Of a stretch of DNA of 64,000 bases, positions 16,308-24,804 are shown in pieces. Source of the DNA: Pseudomonas sp. BP8 (GTDB lineage Bacteria; Pseudomonadota; Gammaproteobacteria; Pseudomonadales; Pseudomonadaceae). The position numbers and the translations under genes are program-made. The stretch covers positions 2,332,001 to 2,396,000 of the forward strand of contig NZ_JAGINK010000001.1 of assembly GCF_017875955.1 (NCBI RefSeq), in the 5' to 3' direction. The notes beneath the pieces were generated by a model. It ran no database searches and was not told where the DNA came from. It saw only the letters and a program-made list of their open reading frames with translations. Positions within the stretch are counted from its first letter, which is position 1; each line of letters starts with the position of its first letter.

Positions 16308-16342
16308 AGTGGACCACTAAAGTGGACCAATTGAGTGGAACA
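16308..16342. repeat. Three tandem AGTGGACCA repeats, 13-bp period
   Basis: AGTGGACCA at 16308-16316 and 16321-16329, then AGTGGAACA at 16334-16342, start exactly 13 bases apart, directly upstream of the integrase start. They are candidates for integrase arm sites or an operator. Confidence 0.6.
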
Positions 16343-16436
16343 ATTCTGGTCACACCCCAAGCCATGAGCGTCCATGCGTGGTGTTCACGCAGGTAGAGAT
16401 ACTGCACCCTCATCAGCCTCAAACCCTTTTCCTGTA

Positions 16437-16546
16437 AGGCCTGCATTGATTCCCTTGCATGCTTGCATGCTACCTGGTCAGATCCGGAAGGAAGCAGCCA
16501 AGGCGGGGACATTGAGTGCCGGGGTGTGGCTGGTGGGGCCGCCTCC
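16437..16546 (+). ncRNA. ffs: 4.5S RNA of the signal recognition particle
   Basis: The diagnostic SRP domain IV loop GGTCAGATCCGGAAGGAAGC (about 16478-16497) and following GCCAAGG are perfectly conserved, as is the descending arm ending GTGGGGCCGCC. This RNA binds Ffh to target membrane proteins and is essential. Its 3' end reads GGGGCCGCC, which would pair with GGCGGCC at the 5' end, but the 5' end here reads AAGGCCTGC. The outermost pairs thus appear to be changed where the island joins. The 5' boundary is approximate. Confidence 0.93.
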
Positions 16547-16853
16547 ATTTCAGGGGTCGGAAAATATGCCGACTGTCCTGCCTCAGCGTCAAACCTCCCT
16601 CTCCAGAATTTATTCGCTGTCTGCCTTGCTGGCGGATGGTGTGTTTGCGGGCCTCTTCGCGGGTCAACCTCCAGCGCTTATCAGTTAAGGCTTGGTCGCC
16701 TGGTTTGGGGCCGCTGCGCAGCCCTTTCGCGACACAAGGCCGCTCCCACCCTGATCGTGCATGCTCCCTATTTACAGGGCGAGCGCGGACGGTGTGGAAG
16801 CGGCCTTGTGTCGCGAAAGGGCTGCGCAGCGGCCCCGGCAATCTCAAGCCAGA
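16547..16853. repeat. Intergenic long inverted repeat (REP-like)
   Basis: GGGGCCGCTGCGCAGCCCTT (16705-16724) continues to about 16743, and its inverted copy lies at about 16796-16836, so arms of roughly 38 bases enclose about 50 bases. Both arms carry GTGTCGCGAAAGG. No coding sequence is seen. This is a common Pseudomonas intergenic repeat type distinct from the GTAGGAGC family. Confidence 0.7.
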
Positions 16854-17106
16854 CTCAATGCAACCGGCTACGTGCAGCCTCGATGTCGTCCATGATCGCC
16901 TTGGCAAACGCACTCAGGTAATCGGCAGCCCCAAGAAACTTGTGGTCATCCTCCATATCCCCTTCGCGCACCAGGTGTTTGATATAGCCGAGCAGCACTG
17001 AAGTTCAAGGGTGTGGGCCAAGGCGTCAGGTGGGTAAAGGTCGGGTTGAATGGAGGCGTAGATGGGGCTGTTGTCGGAAGAGGGGGGCGGGCACTATTTT
17101 TTTCAT
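16854..17106 (-). pseudogene. Frameshifted DUF3077-like small gene
   Basis: A good ribosome site (GGAG) precedes ATG at 17106, encoding MKKIVPAP, a start shared by a P. putida family of small proteins related to DUF3077/DUF6124. After a C-rich run the frame shifts: DNSPIYASIQPDLYPPDAL continues in another frame. A second shift leads to VLLGYIKHLVREGDMEDDHK and finally AKAIMDDIEAARSR before TGA at 16854. Removing one C in the run restores the first junction. Two shifts indicate an inactivated gene, unless they are sequencing errors. The family identification is from memory. Confidence 0.5.
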
Positions 17107-17160
17107 GGCGAATCTCCATTTCAGCAGGAGCTGCCATCTCAGCCTTCTTACGGGTCAAGG

Positions 17161-17373
17161 TGGCAGCCGTACGCAGGGTGAGAAACCGAGGAAACGGACA
17201 AACTCGGCCAGACCGAAGTCTGCCGGCGTACGGCTGCCATAACGGCTTGCCGAATGAGTTTCGTACGGGTTCTCACACCCGGTCACCAGATATGGCGACC
17301 CGAGGAAGTTATCCCCGAGGCATATCCCCGACAAGACAGGCGCTTCGGCAAGGCGCGTAGGATAGTTCCGAAG
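17161..17373 (-). ncRNA. Structured leader of the small gene at 17106
   Basis: On the minus strand a perfect 14-bp stem (TGGCAGCCGTACGC with GCGTACGGCTGCCA; plus coordinates 17161-17174 and 17226-17239) encloses two hairpins. One is CAGAC-TTCG-GTCTG, a C(UUCG)G tetraloop, and the other is CCGAG/CTCGG. Two further stems lie upstream: GGGT/ACCC (17267-17280) and CTTCGG/CCGAAG (17343-17373). It ends 54 bases before the gene's start codon. A cis-regulatory RNA or independent small RNA is likely; no known Rfam family is asserted. Confidence 0.5.
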
Positions 17374-17495
17374 CACGACTAATCTGAAGTATTTGGTTTC
17401 AGGTTCGGAAATGTCCTACGACTGGAGGGCATCTGAGGTGTCTGAGGGCTGCACTACCGCGCAGAGAACAAAGCCTTCAAATACGGCGCATACCC

Positions 17496-17610
17496 CTGTA
17501 GGAGCGGGCTTGTCCCGCGAAGAGGCCGGCCCAGCCACCCCGGTGTATGGCAGGCACCGGCTGTGCCGGTTTCGCGGGCAAGTCCGATCGCCGCACCGCC
17601 GCTCCTAAAG
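17496..17610. repeat. REP element pair
   Basis: CTGTAGGAGCGGGCTTGTCC at 17496 with a degenerate inverted partner ending GCTCCTAAAG at 17610. This is the usual P. putida REP family with a decayed right arm. Confidence 0.7.
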
Positions 17611-17617
17611 GATTTCT

Positions 17618-18025
17618 CTAAATCAATTTCCGCCTCGGCTCAGCCGGCAGCGCCCCCGCGGCCGACAACTTCATCAACCGCTGAAACGTCGGACACGCCA
17701 GATGATCCTTCTCCGGACACGCCGCCGCATGCCGCAGACCCTTGCTCATCGCCTGCAACCGCTTCACCCGCGCATCTATCTCGTCTGCCTTGGCGATCAA
17801 CATCCCCCGATCCACCTGCAGGTCCACCAGCATCGCGCCCACTTCGTCCAGCGAAATACCCGCTGCCTGCCCCAATGCAATCAGCGCCAGCCGATCCGCC
17901 ACGTCCGCCGCAAATTGTCGGCGCTGACCGGGCCCTGACAACGACCGAAGCAAGCCGATCTTCTGGTAGTAACGCAGCGTCGAGGCAGGCACTCCAGTGC
18001 GTTTGGCCACATCGGCGATGTCCAT
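17618..18025 (-). CDS. MerR-family transcriptional regulator
   Basis: This is a 135-residue MerR-type regulator. The N-terminal winged helix-turn-helix (MDIADVAKRTGVPASTLRYY, then QKIGLLRS) is typical, followed by a dimerisation helix. The C-terminus holds two cysteines (CPEKDHLACPTF), as in metal- or redox-sensing members, but the sensed signal is unknown. The gene is divergent from a DUF2938 membrane protein, and the shared region carries a palindrome in a promoter with a 19-bp spacer, exactly the MerR arrangement. It therefore likely controls that neighbour. Confidence 0.88.
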   Translation of the reverse strand: MDIADVAKRTGVPASTLRYYQKIGLLRSLSGPGQRRQFAADVADRLALIALGQAAGISLDEVGAMLVDLQVDRGMLIAKADEIDARVKRLQAMSKGLRHAAACPEKDHLACPTFQRLMKLSAAGALPAEPRRKLI

Positions 18026-18035
18026 TGACGACTCC

Positions 18036-18066
18036 TTGACTTGAAGTTGACTTCAACTTCTATGCT
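18036..18066 (+). promoter_or_regulatory. MerR-type promoter with 19-bp spacer
   Basis: The -35 TTGACT (18036-18041) and -10 TATGCT (18061-18066) are 19 bases apart, and the spacer holds the perfect palindrome GAAGTTGA-CT-TCAACTTC (18043-18060). This directs transcription to the DUF2938 gene at 18111 under control of the regulator at 17618. Confidence 0.85.
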
Positions 18067-18110
18067 GCGCGGCATTGGGCTTTTCCGTCAACTCGCCAGA
18101 GGCATTCACA

Positions 18111-18608
18111 ATGACCATCGCCAACCTGACCTTATCCATCATACTCATCGGCATCGGTGCCACTCTGGTCATGGACTTGTGGACCCTGCTGCTCAGGCGC
18201 CTGGGTATTACCACATTGAACTACGCCATGCTTGGCCGCTGGGCGGGGCATGTGCTGCAAGGGCGTATTCGCCATCAGGCAATCGCCAAGGCTACGCCAG
18301 TGCGTCATGAGCTAGCCTGGGGTTGGCTGCTGCACTATGCGATCGGGCTGCTATTCGCAGGGCTGCTGGTCGCAATGGCGGGGCAGGGATGGCTGCTATC
18401 GCCGACACTGTCTCAGGCGCTGATTTTTGGTCTGTGCTCGGCCATAGCGCCGCTATGCCTGATGCAGCCGGCAATGGGGGCGGGGTTCTTTGCTGCGAAA
18501 ACACCCACGCCTTTGAAAAACTGCTTGCGCAGCCTCTGCACCCATGCCGTTTTCGGCCTCGGCCTGTTCATGTCTGCACAGTTGTCCTGTGCTATTTGGC
18601 CTGCCTGA
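18111..18608 (+). CDS. DUF2938 integral membrane protein
   Basis: From the ATG at 18111 (AGAGG ribosome site) this is a 165-residue protein. It has four likely membrane segments, beginning LTLSIILIGIGATLVMDLWT and including WLLHYAIGLLFAGLLVAMAG and ALIFGLCSAIAPLCLM. The pattern matches DUF2938, a family of uncharacterised inner-membrane proteins. The MerR gene next door and its promoter architecture suggest that it is induced by a stress signal. I do not assign a substrate. Confidence 0.8.
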   Translation: MTIANLTLSIILIGIGATLVMDLWTLLLRRLGITTLNYAMLGRWAGHVLQGRIRHQAIAKATPVRHELAWGWLLHYAIGLLFAGLLVAMAGQGWLLSPTLSQALIFGLCSAIAPLCLMQPAMGAGFFAAKTPTPLKNCLRSLCTHAVFGLGLFMSAQLSCAIWPA

Positions 18609-18749
18609 CAGGTTGCTGATTAAACACGTCATGTTTATAGAGGGCCGGAAAATTCAGATGGGCCTGACGCGTCGTCGGGGTGACGTCTGGCATTCAGTCG
18701 CGGCCGGCGCTGATAGTGTGGGGGCTGGTCAGACAACAGGCGCACGAAA

Positions 18750-19649
18750 ATGAAACTTAGCAAGCTGGACTTCGCCGCTGGCGTATTGGTCACGATAGTG
18801 TGGGGGGGTAATTTTTCAGTGATCGAGCTCGGCTTGAGGTCGCTCGACCCCTATCTGTTGACCCTACTACGATTCACCTTTTGCGCGATTCCGTTGGTGT
18901 TCTTCATCCGAAGGCCGGCTGGTATTTCTTTTTATGTCTTGGCGTTATACGGCGTACTGTTCGGGGCGGGGCTATGGTGGATGGTCAACTTTGCCATGTA
19001 CCAAGGTTTGTCGCCTGGGATGTCTTCGGTGTTCCTGCAATTCAGCGCATTCTTCACGATCATCTTCAGTAGCGTGTTGTTAAAGGAGCGCATAACCGCA
19101 CTGCACGGCTGCGGGATGTTGCTGGCTGTTGTGGGCTTAATGATCATTCTTTTGTCCACTGATGCTTCGTCCACGCCCGCTGGCATAGCGTTGATACTGG
19201 TCGCGGCGTTGGCGTGGTCTTTCTGCAATCTGCTGGTCAAATTCAATCGTCCCGTCGAAATGATGGCTTTCATCATCTGGTCCAGCCTGTTCTCGGTGCC
19301 CGCCATTTTCGCACTAACCCTGGTCGCCAAAGGATGGGAACCCTTCTCAGGATTGGCAGAAAGCCTGAGCTGGGGAGCGGTGTTTTCAATCGGGTTTCAA
19401 AGTTATATCACGACGATCTTGGGTTATCTGGTCTGGAACAACCTCATGAAAAAATACCCGGCAACCACGGTCGCACCGCTGTCGTTGTTGGTACCTGTAT
19501 CAGGTTTGCTTGCTTCGCATGTTTTTTTCGGGGAAGAAATGAGCCAGCTTCAGGGAGTGGCGATCGGGGTGGTATTGCTGGGAATCCTGATTTTTCTCAA
19601 TGCGCACGCCTTGCAGTCATTCATAGAAACGCGTTCAAACACCGCATGA
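18750..19649 (+). CDS. EamA-family (DMT) transporter
   Basis: This is a 299-residue inner-membrane protein with ten predicted helices in two repeated EamA halves. Typical marks are LVTIVWGGNFSVIELGLRSL at the start, VFLQFSAFFTIIFSSVLLKE in the first half and APLSLLVPVSGLLASHVFFG in the second. EamA carriers export amino acids, metabolites or drugs; the substrate here is unknown. It is a single gene between the DUF2938 gene and dnaX, with no strong ribosome site visible before ATG 18750. Confidence 0.88.
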   Translation: MKLSKLDFAAGVLVTIVWGGNFSVIELGLRSLDPYLLTLLRFTFCAIPLVFFIRRPAGISFYVLALYGVLFGAGLWWMVNFAMYQGLSPGMSSVFLQFSAFFTIIFSSVLLKERITALHGCGMLLAVVGLMIILLSTDASSTPAGIALILVAALAWSFCNLLVKFNRPVEMMAFIIWSSLFSVPAIFALTLVAKGWEPFSGLAESLSWGAVFSIGFQSYITTILGYLVWNNLMKKYPATTVAPLSLLVPVSGLLASHVFFGEEMSQLQGVAIGVVLLGILIFLNAHALQSFIETRSNTA

Positions 19650-19815
19650 AGCATGCCAGGCGGGATCTTGCCGGCTCTGCATAGGGTTGGTGACTGGCCT
19701 GATCAGCGCAGAACCATGCGTTCCTTAATGTAGACGAGATTGGCCGGGTGCAATTTCGGCCCCGCTCCGCTAGCATTAGCGATCTCCCGCTGGTTCAGTT
19801 TGCGATGGTTTTTTG

Positions 19816-21867
19816 ATGAGTTATCAGGTTCTTGCACGTAAATGGCGTCCGCGCTCGTTCCGCGAAATGGTCGGCCAGACCCATGTGCTCAAGGCTTTGA
19901 TCAACGCCCTGGACAACCAGCGCTTGCATCACGCCTACCTGTTCACCGGCACCCGTGGGGTCGGCAAGACCACCATCGCGCGGATCATCGCCAAGTGCCT
20001 GAACTGCGAAACCGGCATCACTTCGACGCCCTGCGGCACCTGTTCGGTGTGCCGCGAGATCGACGAGGGGCGCTTTGTCGACCTGATCGAGATCGACGCC
20101 GCCAGCCGCACCAAGGTCGAAGACACCCGCGAACTGCTCGACAACGTCCAGTACGCACCGAGCCGTGGGCGCTTCAAGGTCTACCTGATCGACGAAGTGC
20201 ACATGCTCTCGACCCACTCGTTCAACGCCTTGCTGAAGACGCTGGAAGAGCCGCCACCCTACGTCAAGTTCATCCTGGCCACGACGGATCCGCAGAAGCT
20301 GCCGGCGACCATCCTCTCGCGTTGCCTGCAGTTCTCGCTGAAGAACATGAGCCCGGAGCGGGTGGTCGAGCACCTGAGCCATGTGCTCGGTGCGGAGAGC
20401 GTTCCCTACGAAGAAGACGCCCTGTGGCTGCTCGGGCGCGCTGCCGATGGCTCGATGCGCGACGCCATGAGCCTGACCGACCAGGCCATCGCCTTTGGCG
20501 AAGGCAAGGTGCTCGCCGCTGATGTGCGGGCGATGCTCGGCACCCTCGACCACGGGCAGGTGTATGGCGTACTGCAGGCACTGCTCGAAGGCGATGCGCG
20601 GGCACTGCTCGAGGCCGTGCGCGACCTCGCCGAGCAGAGCCCGGACTGGAGCGGCGTGCTGGCCGAAATGCTCAACGTGCTGCACCGGGTGGCGATTGCC
20701 CAGGCATTGCCGGAGGCGGTCGATAACGGCCACGGCGACCGTGACCGGGTGTTGAGCCTGGCCTCGGCGCTGCCGGCCGAAGATGTGCAGTTCTATTACC
20801 AGATGGGCTTGATCGGCCGACGCGACCTGCCGTTGGCACCGGATCCGCGTGGCGGCTTCGAGATGGTCCTGTTGCGCATGCTGGCGTTCAGGCCGGCCGA
20901 TACCGACGACGCACCGAAACCGGTACTAAAGCCGGTGGGGATCAGCCAGGCCACAGCTGATTCTGCAAAACCGGTGGCAGCGGCGGCAATTGTTGCCGAA
21001 CCCCCAGTTGCCCAGGTGCCGGTTGCAGTTGCCGTGCCTGTAGCGGCGGCAGAGCCTGCTGTCGTCGAGCCGGTTGCAGTGCCCGCAGCGCCCGAGGCTG
21101 TGCCTGAGTCTGAGCCTGAAATCGCTGTGGCTGCGCCCGAACCTGTGGTGGAAGAGGTCATCGACCTGCCGTGGGACGAGCCCGCTGCTCCTGCGCCAGC
21201 CGCCAGACCCGCGCCACAACCAGCGGCGCCGGCAGTGGCGCCGCAGAGTGCCCAGCCTGCAGATGATGAGCCGCCGTTCGACCCCTCTGCCTACGAATCG
21301 GTAGGCATGGACCGCGACGACGAGCCGCCGCTGGACGAAGACTATTACGCGCCAGAGTCTGACCCGGTCGGCTTCAGCTACCTGGACGAACTGGCTGAAC
21401 ACGTGCACGAGGCCGAGCCGGCTGCACTGCCTGAGCCACTGCCAGCATCCAAGCCGGCCACCGGCCTGGCCCTGCAATGGCTGGAATTATTCCCACAGTT
21501 GCCTGTATCCGGGATGACAGGCAACATCGCCGCAAACTGTACGCTGATCGCTGCCGACGGTGATGAGTGGCTGCTGCACCTGGACCCTGCTCAGGGCGCG
21601 CTGTTCAACTCGACCCAGCAGCGGCGCTTGAACGAGGCGCTCAACCAGCACCTTGGGCGCACCTTGCAGCTGAAGATCGAGCTGATCCGCCCCGAACAGG
21701 AGACGCCAGCCCAAGCCGCATCGCGCAAGCGTTCCGAACGTCAGCATGAGGCGGAAGTGTCGATCGAGCAGGATCCGCTCATCCAGCAGATGATCCGCCA
21801 GTTTGGCGCGACCGTGCGGCAGGATACTATTGAACCTGTGGAGCCCCTGGTCAGCCAGGCGCAGTAA
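19816..21867 (+). CDS. dnaX: DNA polymerase III subunits tau/gamma
   Basis: From the ATG at 19816 this is a 683-residue clamp-loader ATPase. It shows the Walker A motif GTRGVGKTT (about residue 45), zinc ligands CLNC and CGTCSVC, Walker B IDEVHML and sensor region ATTDPQKLPATILSRC. A Pro/Ala-rich linker (about 370-540) joins a C-terminal tau domain that contacts the polymerase and helicase. I see no A-AAA-AAG slippery site where E. coli makes gamma, so tau may be the only product. dnaX, ybaB and recR form the conserved replication/repair cluster. Confidence 0.97.
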   Translation: MSYQVLARKWRPRSFREMVGQTHVLKALINALDNQRLHHAYLFTGTRGVGKTTIARIIAKCLNCETGITSTPCGTCSVCREIDEGRFVDLIEIDAASRTKVEDTRELLDNVQYAPSRGRFKVYLIDEVHMLSTHSFNALLKTLEEPPPYVKFILATTDPQKLPATILSRCLQFSLKNMSPERVVEHLSHVLGAESVPYEEDALWLLGRAADGSMRDAMSLTDQAIAFGEGKVLAADVRAMLGTLDHGQVYGVLQALLEGDARALLEAVRDLAEQSPDWSGVLAEMLNVLHRVAIAQALPEAVDNGHGDRDRVLSLASALPAEDVQFYYQMGLIGRRDLPLAPDPRGGFEMVLLRMLAFRPADTDDAPKPVLKPVGISQATADSAKPVAAAAIVAEPPVAQVPVAVAVPVAAAEPAVVEPVAVPAAPEAVPESEPEIAVAAPEPVVEEVIDLPWDEPAAPAPAARPAPQPAAPAVAPQSAQPADDEPPFDPSAYESVGMDRDDEPPLDEDYYAPESDPVGFSYLDELAEHVHEAEPAALPEPLPASKPATGLALQWLELFPQLPVSGMTGNIAANCTLIAADGDEWLLHLDPAQGALFNSTQQRRLNEALNQHLGRTLQLKIELIRPEQETPAQAASRKRSERQHEAEVSIEQDPLIQQMIRQFGATVRQDTIEPVEPLVSQAQ

Positions 21868-21930
21868 ACCGATATCCGTGTGGCCGGCAGTGTGCCGGGC
21901 GCATCACATGACCCAATCGAGGTGTACCCC

Positions 21931-22257
21931 ATGATGAAAGGTGGCATGGCCGGCCTGATGAAGCAGGCGCAGCAGATGCAGGAAAAAATGGCCAAGATGC
22001 AGGAAGAGTTGGCCAATGCAGAAGTGACCGGTCAATCCGGTGCGGGCCTGGTCAGTGTGGTGATGACTGGGCGTCATGACGTCAAGCGCATCAGCCTGGA
22101 CGACAGCCTGATGCAGGAAGACAAGGAAGTGCTGGAAGACCTGATCGCTGCTGCCGTCAATGACGCAGTACGCAAGGTCGAGCAGAACAGCCAGGACAAG
22201 ATGGGTGGCATGACTGCCGGTATGCAGTTGCCGCCTGGGTTCAAGATGCCATTCTGA
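21931..22257 (+). CDS. YbaB/EbfC nucleoid-associated protein
   Basis: From ATG 21931 (GAGGTG ribosome site) this is a 108-residue YbaB/EbfC protein. The N-terminal helix ([20 protein letters not shown]) and central [20 protein letters not shown] are hallmarks. It forms dimers that bind DNA and influence nucleoid structure. It lies between dnaX and recR, as in most proteobacteria. A terminator follows 45 bases downstream, so recR probably has its own promoter as well. Confidence 0.95.
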   Translation: MMKGGMAGLMKQAQQMQEKMAKMQEELANAEVTGQSGAGLVSVVMTGRHDVKRISLDDSLMQEDKEVLEDLIAAAVNDAVRKVEQNSQDKMGGMTAGMQLPPGFKMPF

Positions 22258-22301
22258 TGGGTACTGGCCGGCGACCAGGCCTTGCAGGACAGGTCGCGGC
22301 A

Positions 22302-22336
22302 AAAACGCTCGGGGTTCGCACCGGGCGTTTTTTTTC
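22302..22336 (+). terminator. Terminator after ybaB
   Basis: The stem AACGCTCGGG/CCGGGCGTT is followed by eight T residues (22328-22335). Confidence 0.85.
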
Positions 22337-22474
22337 GCCTGCGCTACGGCCCGCTGCCAGGCATGTGAACGCTGGCAGGCGTCCGTAGGTCAACCGCAGC
22401 AACGGCTAGCTGATTTGACGCTGCCTGCCTTGGCCGGTATAAACCGCCTCTCATTGATCTGTCAGGCCTTTCCC

Positions 22475-23077
22475 ATGAGCTTCAGTCCTCTCATTCGCCA
22501 ACTGATCGACTCGCTGCGCATCTTGCCTGGCGTCGGTCAGAAAACCGCCCAGCGCATGGCGCTGCAGTTGCTCGAGCGCGATCGCAGTGGCGGCCTGCGC
22601 CTGGCCCAGAGCCTGACCCAGGCGATGGAAGGGGTAGGCCATTGCCGTCAGTGCCGCACCCTGACCGAGCAGGAGCTGTGCCCGCTGTGCGCGGATGTCC
22701 GCCGCGACGATACCCAGCTGTGCGTGGTGGAAGGGCCGATGGATGTGTACGCAGTGGAGCAGACCGGTTATCGCGGGCGCTTCTTCGTATTGAAAGGCCA
22801 CCTGTCGCCGCTGGACGGCTTGGGGCCTGAGGCGATCGGCATTCCGCAGCTGATGGCGCGGATTGAAGAGCAGGGCAGTTTTACTGAGGTGATTCTGGCG
22901 ACCAACCCGACTGTGGAAGGTGAGGCGACGGCGCACTACATTGCGCAATTGCTGAACGAGAAGGGGCTGGTGGCTTCGCGGATTGCGCATGGCGTGCCGC
23001 TGGGCGGCGAGCTGGAACTGGTCGATGGCGGGACCTTGGCCCATGCGTTGGCTGGGCGCCGGCCGATTTCGTTGTGA
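22475..23077 (+). CDS. recR: Recombination mediator RecR
   Basis: From the ATG at 22475 this is a 200-residue protein. It has the helix-hairpin-helix start ([20 protein letters not shown]), a four-cysteine zinc finger (C57, C60, C69, C72) and a Toprim domain ([18 protein letters not shown], then [15 protein letters not shown]). RecR acts with RecO and RecF to load RecA at gaps. It ends the dnaX-ybaB-recR cluster; a REP pair follows. Confidence 0.97.
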   Translation: MSFSPLIRQLIDSLRILPGVGQKTAQRMALQLLERDRSGGLRLAQSLTQAMEGVGHCRQCRTLTEQELCPLCADVRRDDTQLCVVEGPMDVYAVEQTGYRGRFFVLKGHLSPLDGLGPEAIGIPQLMARIEEQGSFTEVILATNPTVEGEATAHYIAQLLNEKGLVASRIAHGVPLGGELELVDGGTLAHALAGRRPISL

Positions 23078-23121
23078 GTCAGTAGAAGATCACCCAGCCT
23101 TTTGGCAGGCGCGCCGCATAC

Positions 23122-23221
23122 CCTGTAGGAGCGGGCTTGACCCGCGAAGAGGCCGGTCCAGCCACCGTGGTGGATGGCACCGGCTTCGCCGGTTTCGCGG
23201 GTCAAGCCCGCTCCTACAGGG
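23122..23221. repeat. REP element pair between recR and apt
   Basis: Two inverted REP arms (CCTGTAGGAGCGGGCTTGAC and its reverse complement) flank about 30 bases. It separates convergent recR and apt and could act as a bidirectional terminator. Confidence 0.85.
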
Positions 23222-23276
23222 ATGGGAGCCGATTTACCGGGACGCTGGGCCGCAAAGCGGCCCAAAGACAGGCGAC

Positions 23277-23825
23277 TCAGTATTCGTTCAGGGAAAACTC
23301 GGTCAGGCAGAAGGTCGGCACGCCGGCCGCCTGCAGGCGACGCGAGCCGTCCAGCTCTGGCAGGTCGATGATCGCAGCCGCTTCGAACACCTGGGCACCG
23401 GTGCGACGCACCAGGTTGGTGGCCGCCAGCAGGGTACCGCCAGTGGCGATCAGGTCATCGAAGATCAGCACCGAATCACCTTCGCAGATGCTGTCGGCGT
23501 GGACTTCAAGGAAAGCCTCGCCGTATTCGGTCTGGTAGCCCTCCGAGAGCACATCAGCCGGCAGCTTGCCCTGTTTGCGGAACAGGATCAGCGGCTTGTT
23601 CAACTGGTGGGCGATGATCGAGCCGATCAAGAAGCCGCGCGCGTCCATCGCGCCGATGTGGCTGAACTCGGCCTCGACATAGCGCTCGATGAACTGGTCG
23701 GCCACATAGCGCAAGCCGCGCGGCGACTGGAACAGCGGGGTGATGTCACGGAAGATCACGCCTGCCTTGGGGAAGTCCACTACCGGACGGATCAGGGCTT
23801 TGAGGTCGAAGGTGTCGCTGTGCAT
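23277..23825 (-). CDS. apt: Adenine phosphoribosyltransferase
   Basis: From ATG 23825 this is a 182-residue enzyme that converts adenine and PRPP to AMP in purine salvage. The PRPP-binding motif [17 protein letters not shown] is present, as is the base-binding loop [17 protein letters not shown]. The length is usual for the family. It lies downstream of anr on the same strand, 55 bases apart, but as a housekeeping gene it likely has its own promoter. Confidence 0.97.
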   Translation of the reverse strand: MHSDTFDLKALIRPVVDFPKAGVIFRDITPLFQSPRGLRYVADQFIERYVEAEFSHIGAMDARGFLIGSIIAHQLNKPLILFRKQGKLPADVLSEGYQTEYGEAFLEVHADSICEGDSVLIFDDLIATGGTLLAATNLVRRTGAQVFEAAAIIDLPELDGSRRLQAAGVPTFCLTEFSLNEY

Positions 23826-23880
23826 GTAAGGGGTATCCTGTAAAACCAAGCGGCAAGTATACCCCGTAGTGCTGGCGGAT

Positions 23881-24615
23881 TCAGGCGTCCATTGCGCCGC
23901 CGGCCAGGGCGCACAGCTGGATCGGGTCGAGGATATGCACTTCCTTGCCCTCGGCGCTGATCAGACCGTTCTGCTGGAAGCGGGTGAACACCCGCGACAC
24001 GGTCTCCACGGCCAGGCCCAGGTAGTTGCCGATCTCGTTGCGCGACATGCTCAGGCGGAACTGGTTGGCCGAATAACCGCGTGCACGGAAGCGCGCTGAC
24101 AGGTTGACCAGGAAGGTTGCAATGCGCTCGTCGGCGGTCTTTTTCGACAGCAGCAGCATCATCTGCTGGTCGTCGCGAATCTCGCGGCTCATCACCCGCA
24201 TCAATTGACGGCGCAGTTGCGGCAACTGCACGGAGAGTTCATCGAGGCGCTCGAACGGGATTTCGCAGACCGAAGTGGTCTCCTGCGCCTGGGCCGAAAC
24301 CGGATAGGCCTCGGTGTCCATGCCGGACAGGCCGACCAGTTCGCTGGGCAGGTGAAAGCCAGTGATCTGCTCTTCGCCGCTGTCGCTCAGGCTGAAGGTC
24401 TTGAGCGCACCGGAGCGTACTGCGTAGACCGAGGCGAAACCGTCACCCTGGCGGAACAGAAACTCGCCCTTTTTCAGTGGGCGACCGCGTTTGACGATCT
24501 CATCCAGTGCGTCCATGTCCTCAAGGTTGAGGGACAGGGGCAGGCACAGGGGGGCCAGGCTGCAATCCTTGCAATGGGCCTGATTGTGTGTGCGCAGTTT
24601 GACTGGCTCGGACAT
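23881..24615 (-). CDS. anr: Anaerobic regulator Anr (FNR family)
   Basis: From ATG 24615 this is a 244-residue FNR-type regulator, the standard Anr length. The oxygen-labile [4Fe-4S] ligands are C15, C18, C24 and C117. A cAMP-fold domain is followed by the DNA-binding helix-turn-helix [20 protein letters not shown], whose E, S and R residues read TTGAT-N4-ATCAA. It should switch on the hemN and cco genes next to it when oxygen falls, and matching boxes are visible upstream of hemN and ccoN-1. Confidence 0.97.
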   Translation of the reverse strand: MSEPVKLRTHNQAHCKDCSLAPLCLPLSLNLEDMDALDEIVKRGRPLKKGEFLFRQGDGFASVYAVRSGALKTFSLSDSGEEQITGFHLPSELVGLSGMDTEAYPVSAQAQETTSVCEIPFERLDELSVQLPQLRRQLMRVMSREIRDDQQMMLLLSKKTADERIATFLVNLSARFRARGYSANQFRLSMSRNEIGNYLGLAVETVSRVFTRFQQNGLISAEGKEVHILDPIQLCALAGGAMDA

Positions 24616-24804
24616 TTCAATCGATCCTTGTGGGAAATCACACATAAGCCGTAAGGATAACCGACGGCATAGGCTGGAGGCCAGCGCGCACTTTTTGCGG
24701 CCGCGTCGACCTGGCTACGGCAGGGGTGTGCCGTAGCCGTTCACCAGTCCTTAGTGTGTCGCTCACTGAACGATGTCCATGTGGGTATATCGTCTTGCTC
24801 TGGC

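Noticed and set aside
17155-17376. A 73-codon minus-strand frame over the leader
   Set aside because: It coincides with the stems of the structured leader and lacks a ribosome site, so I treat it as RNA, although a leader peptide remains possible.
19816-21867. Programmed frameshift in dnaX
   Set aside because: No A-AAA-AAG heptamer or following stem was seen at the linker where E. coli makes gamma.
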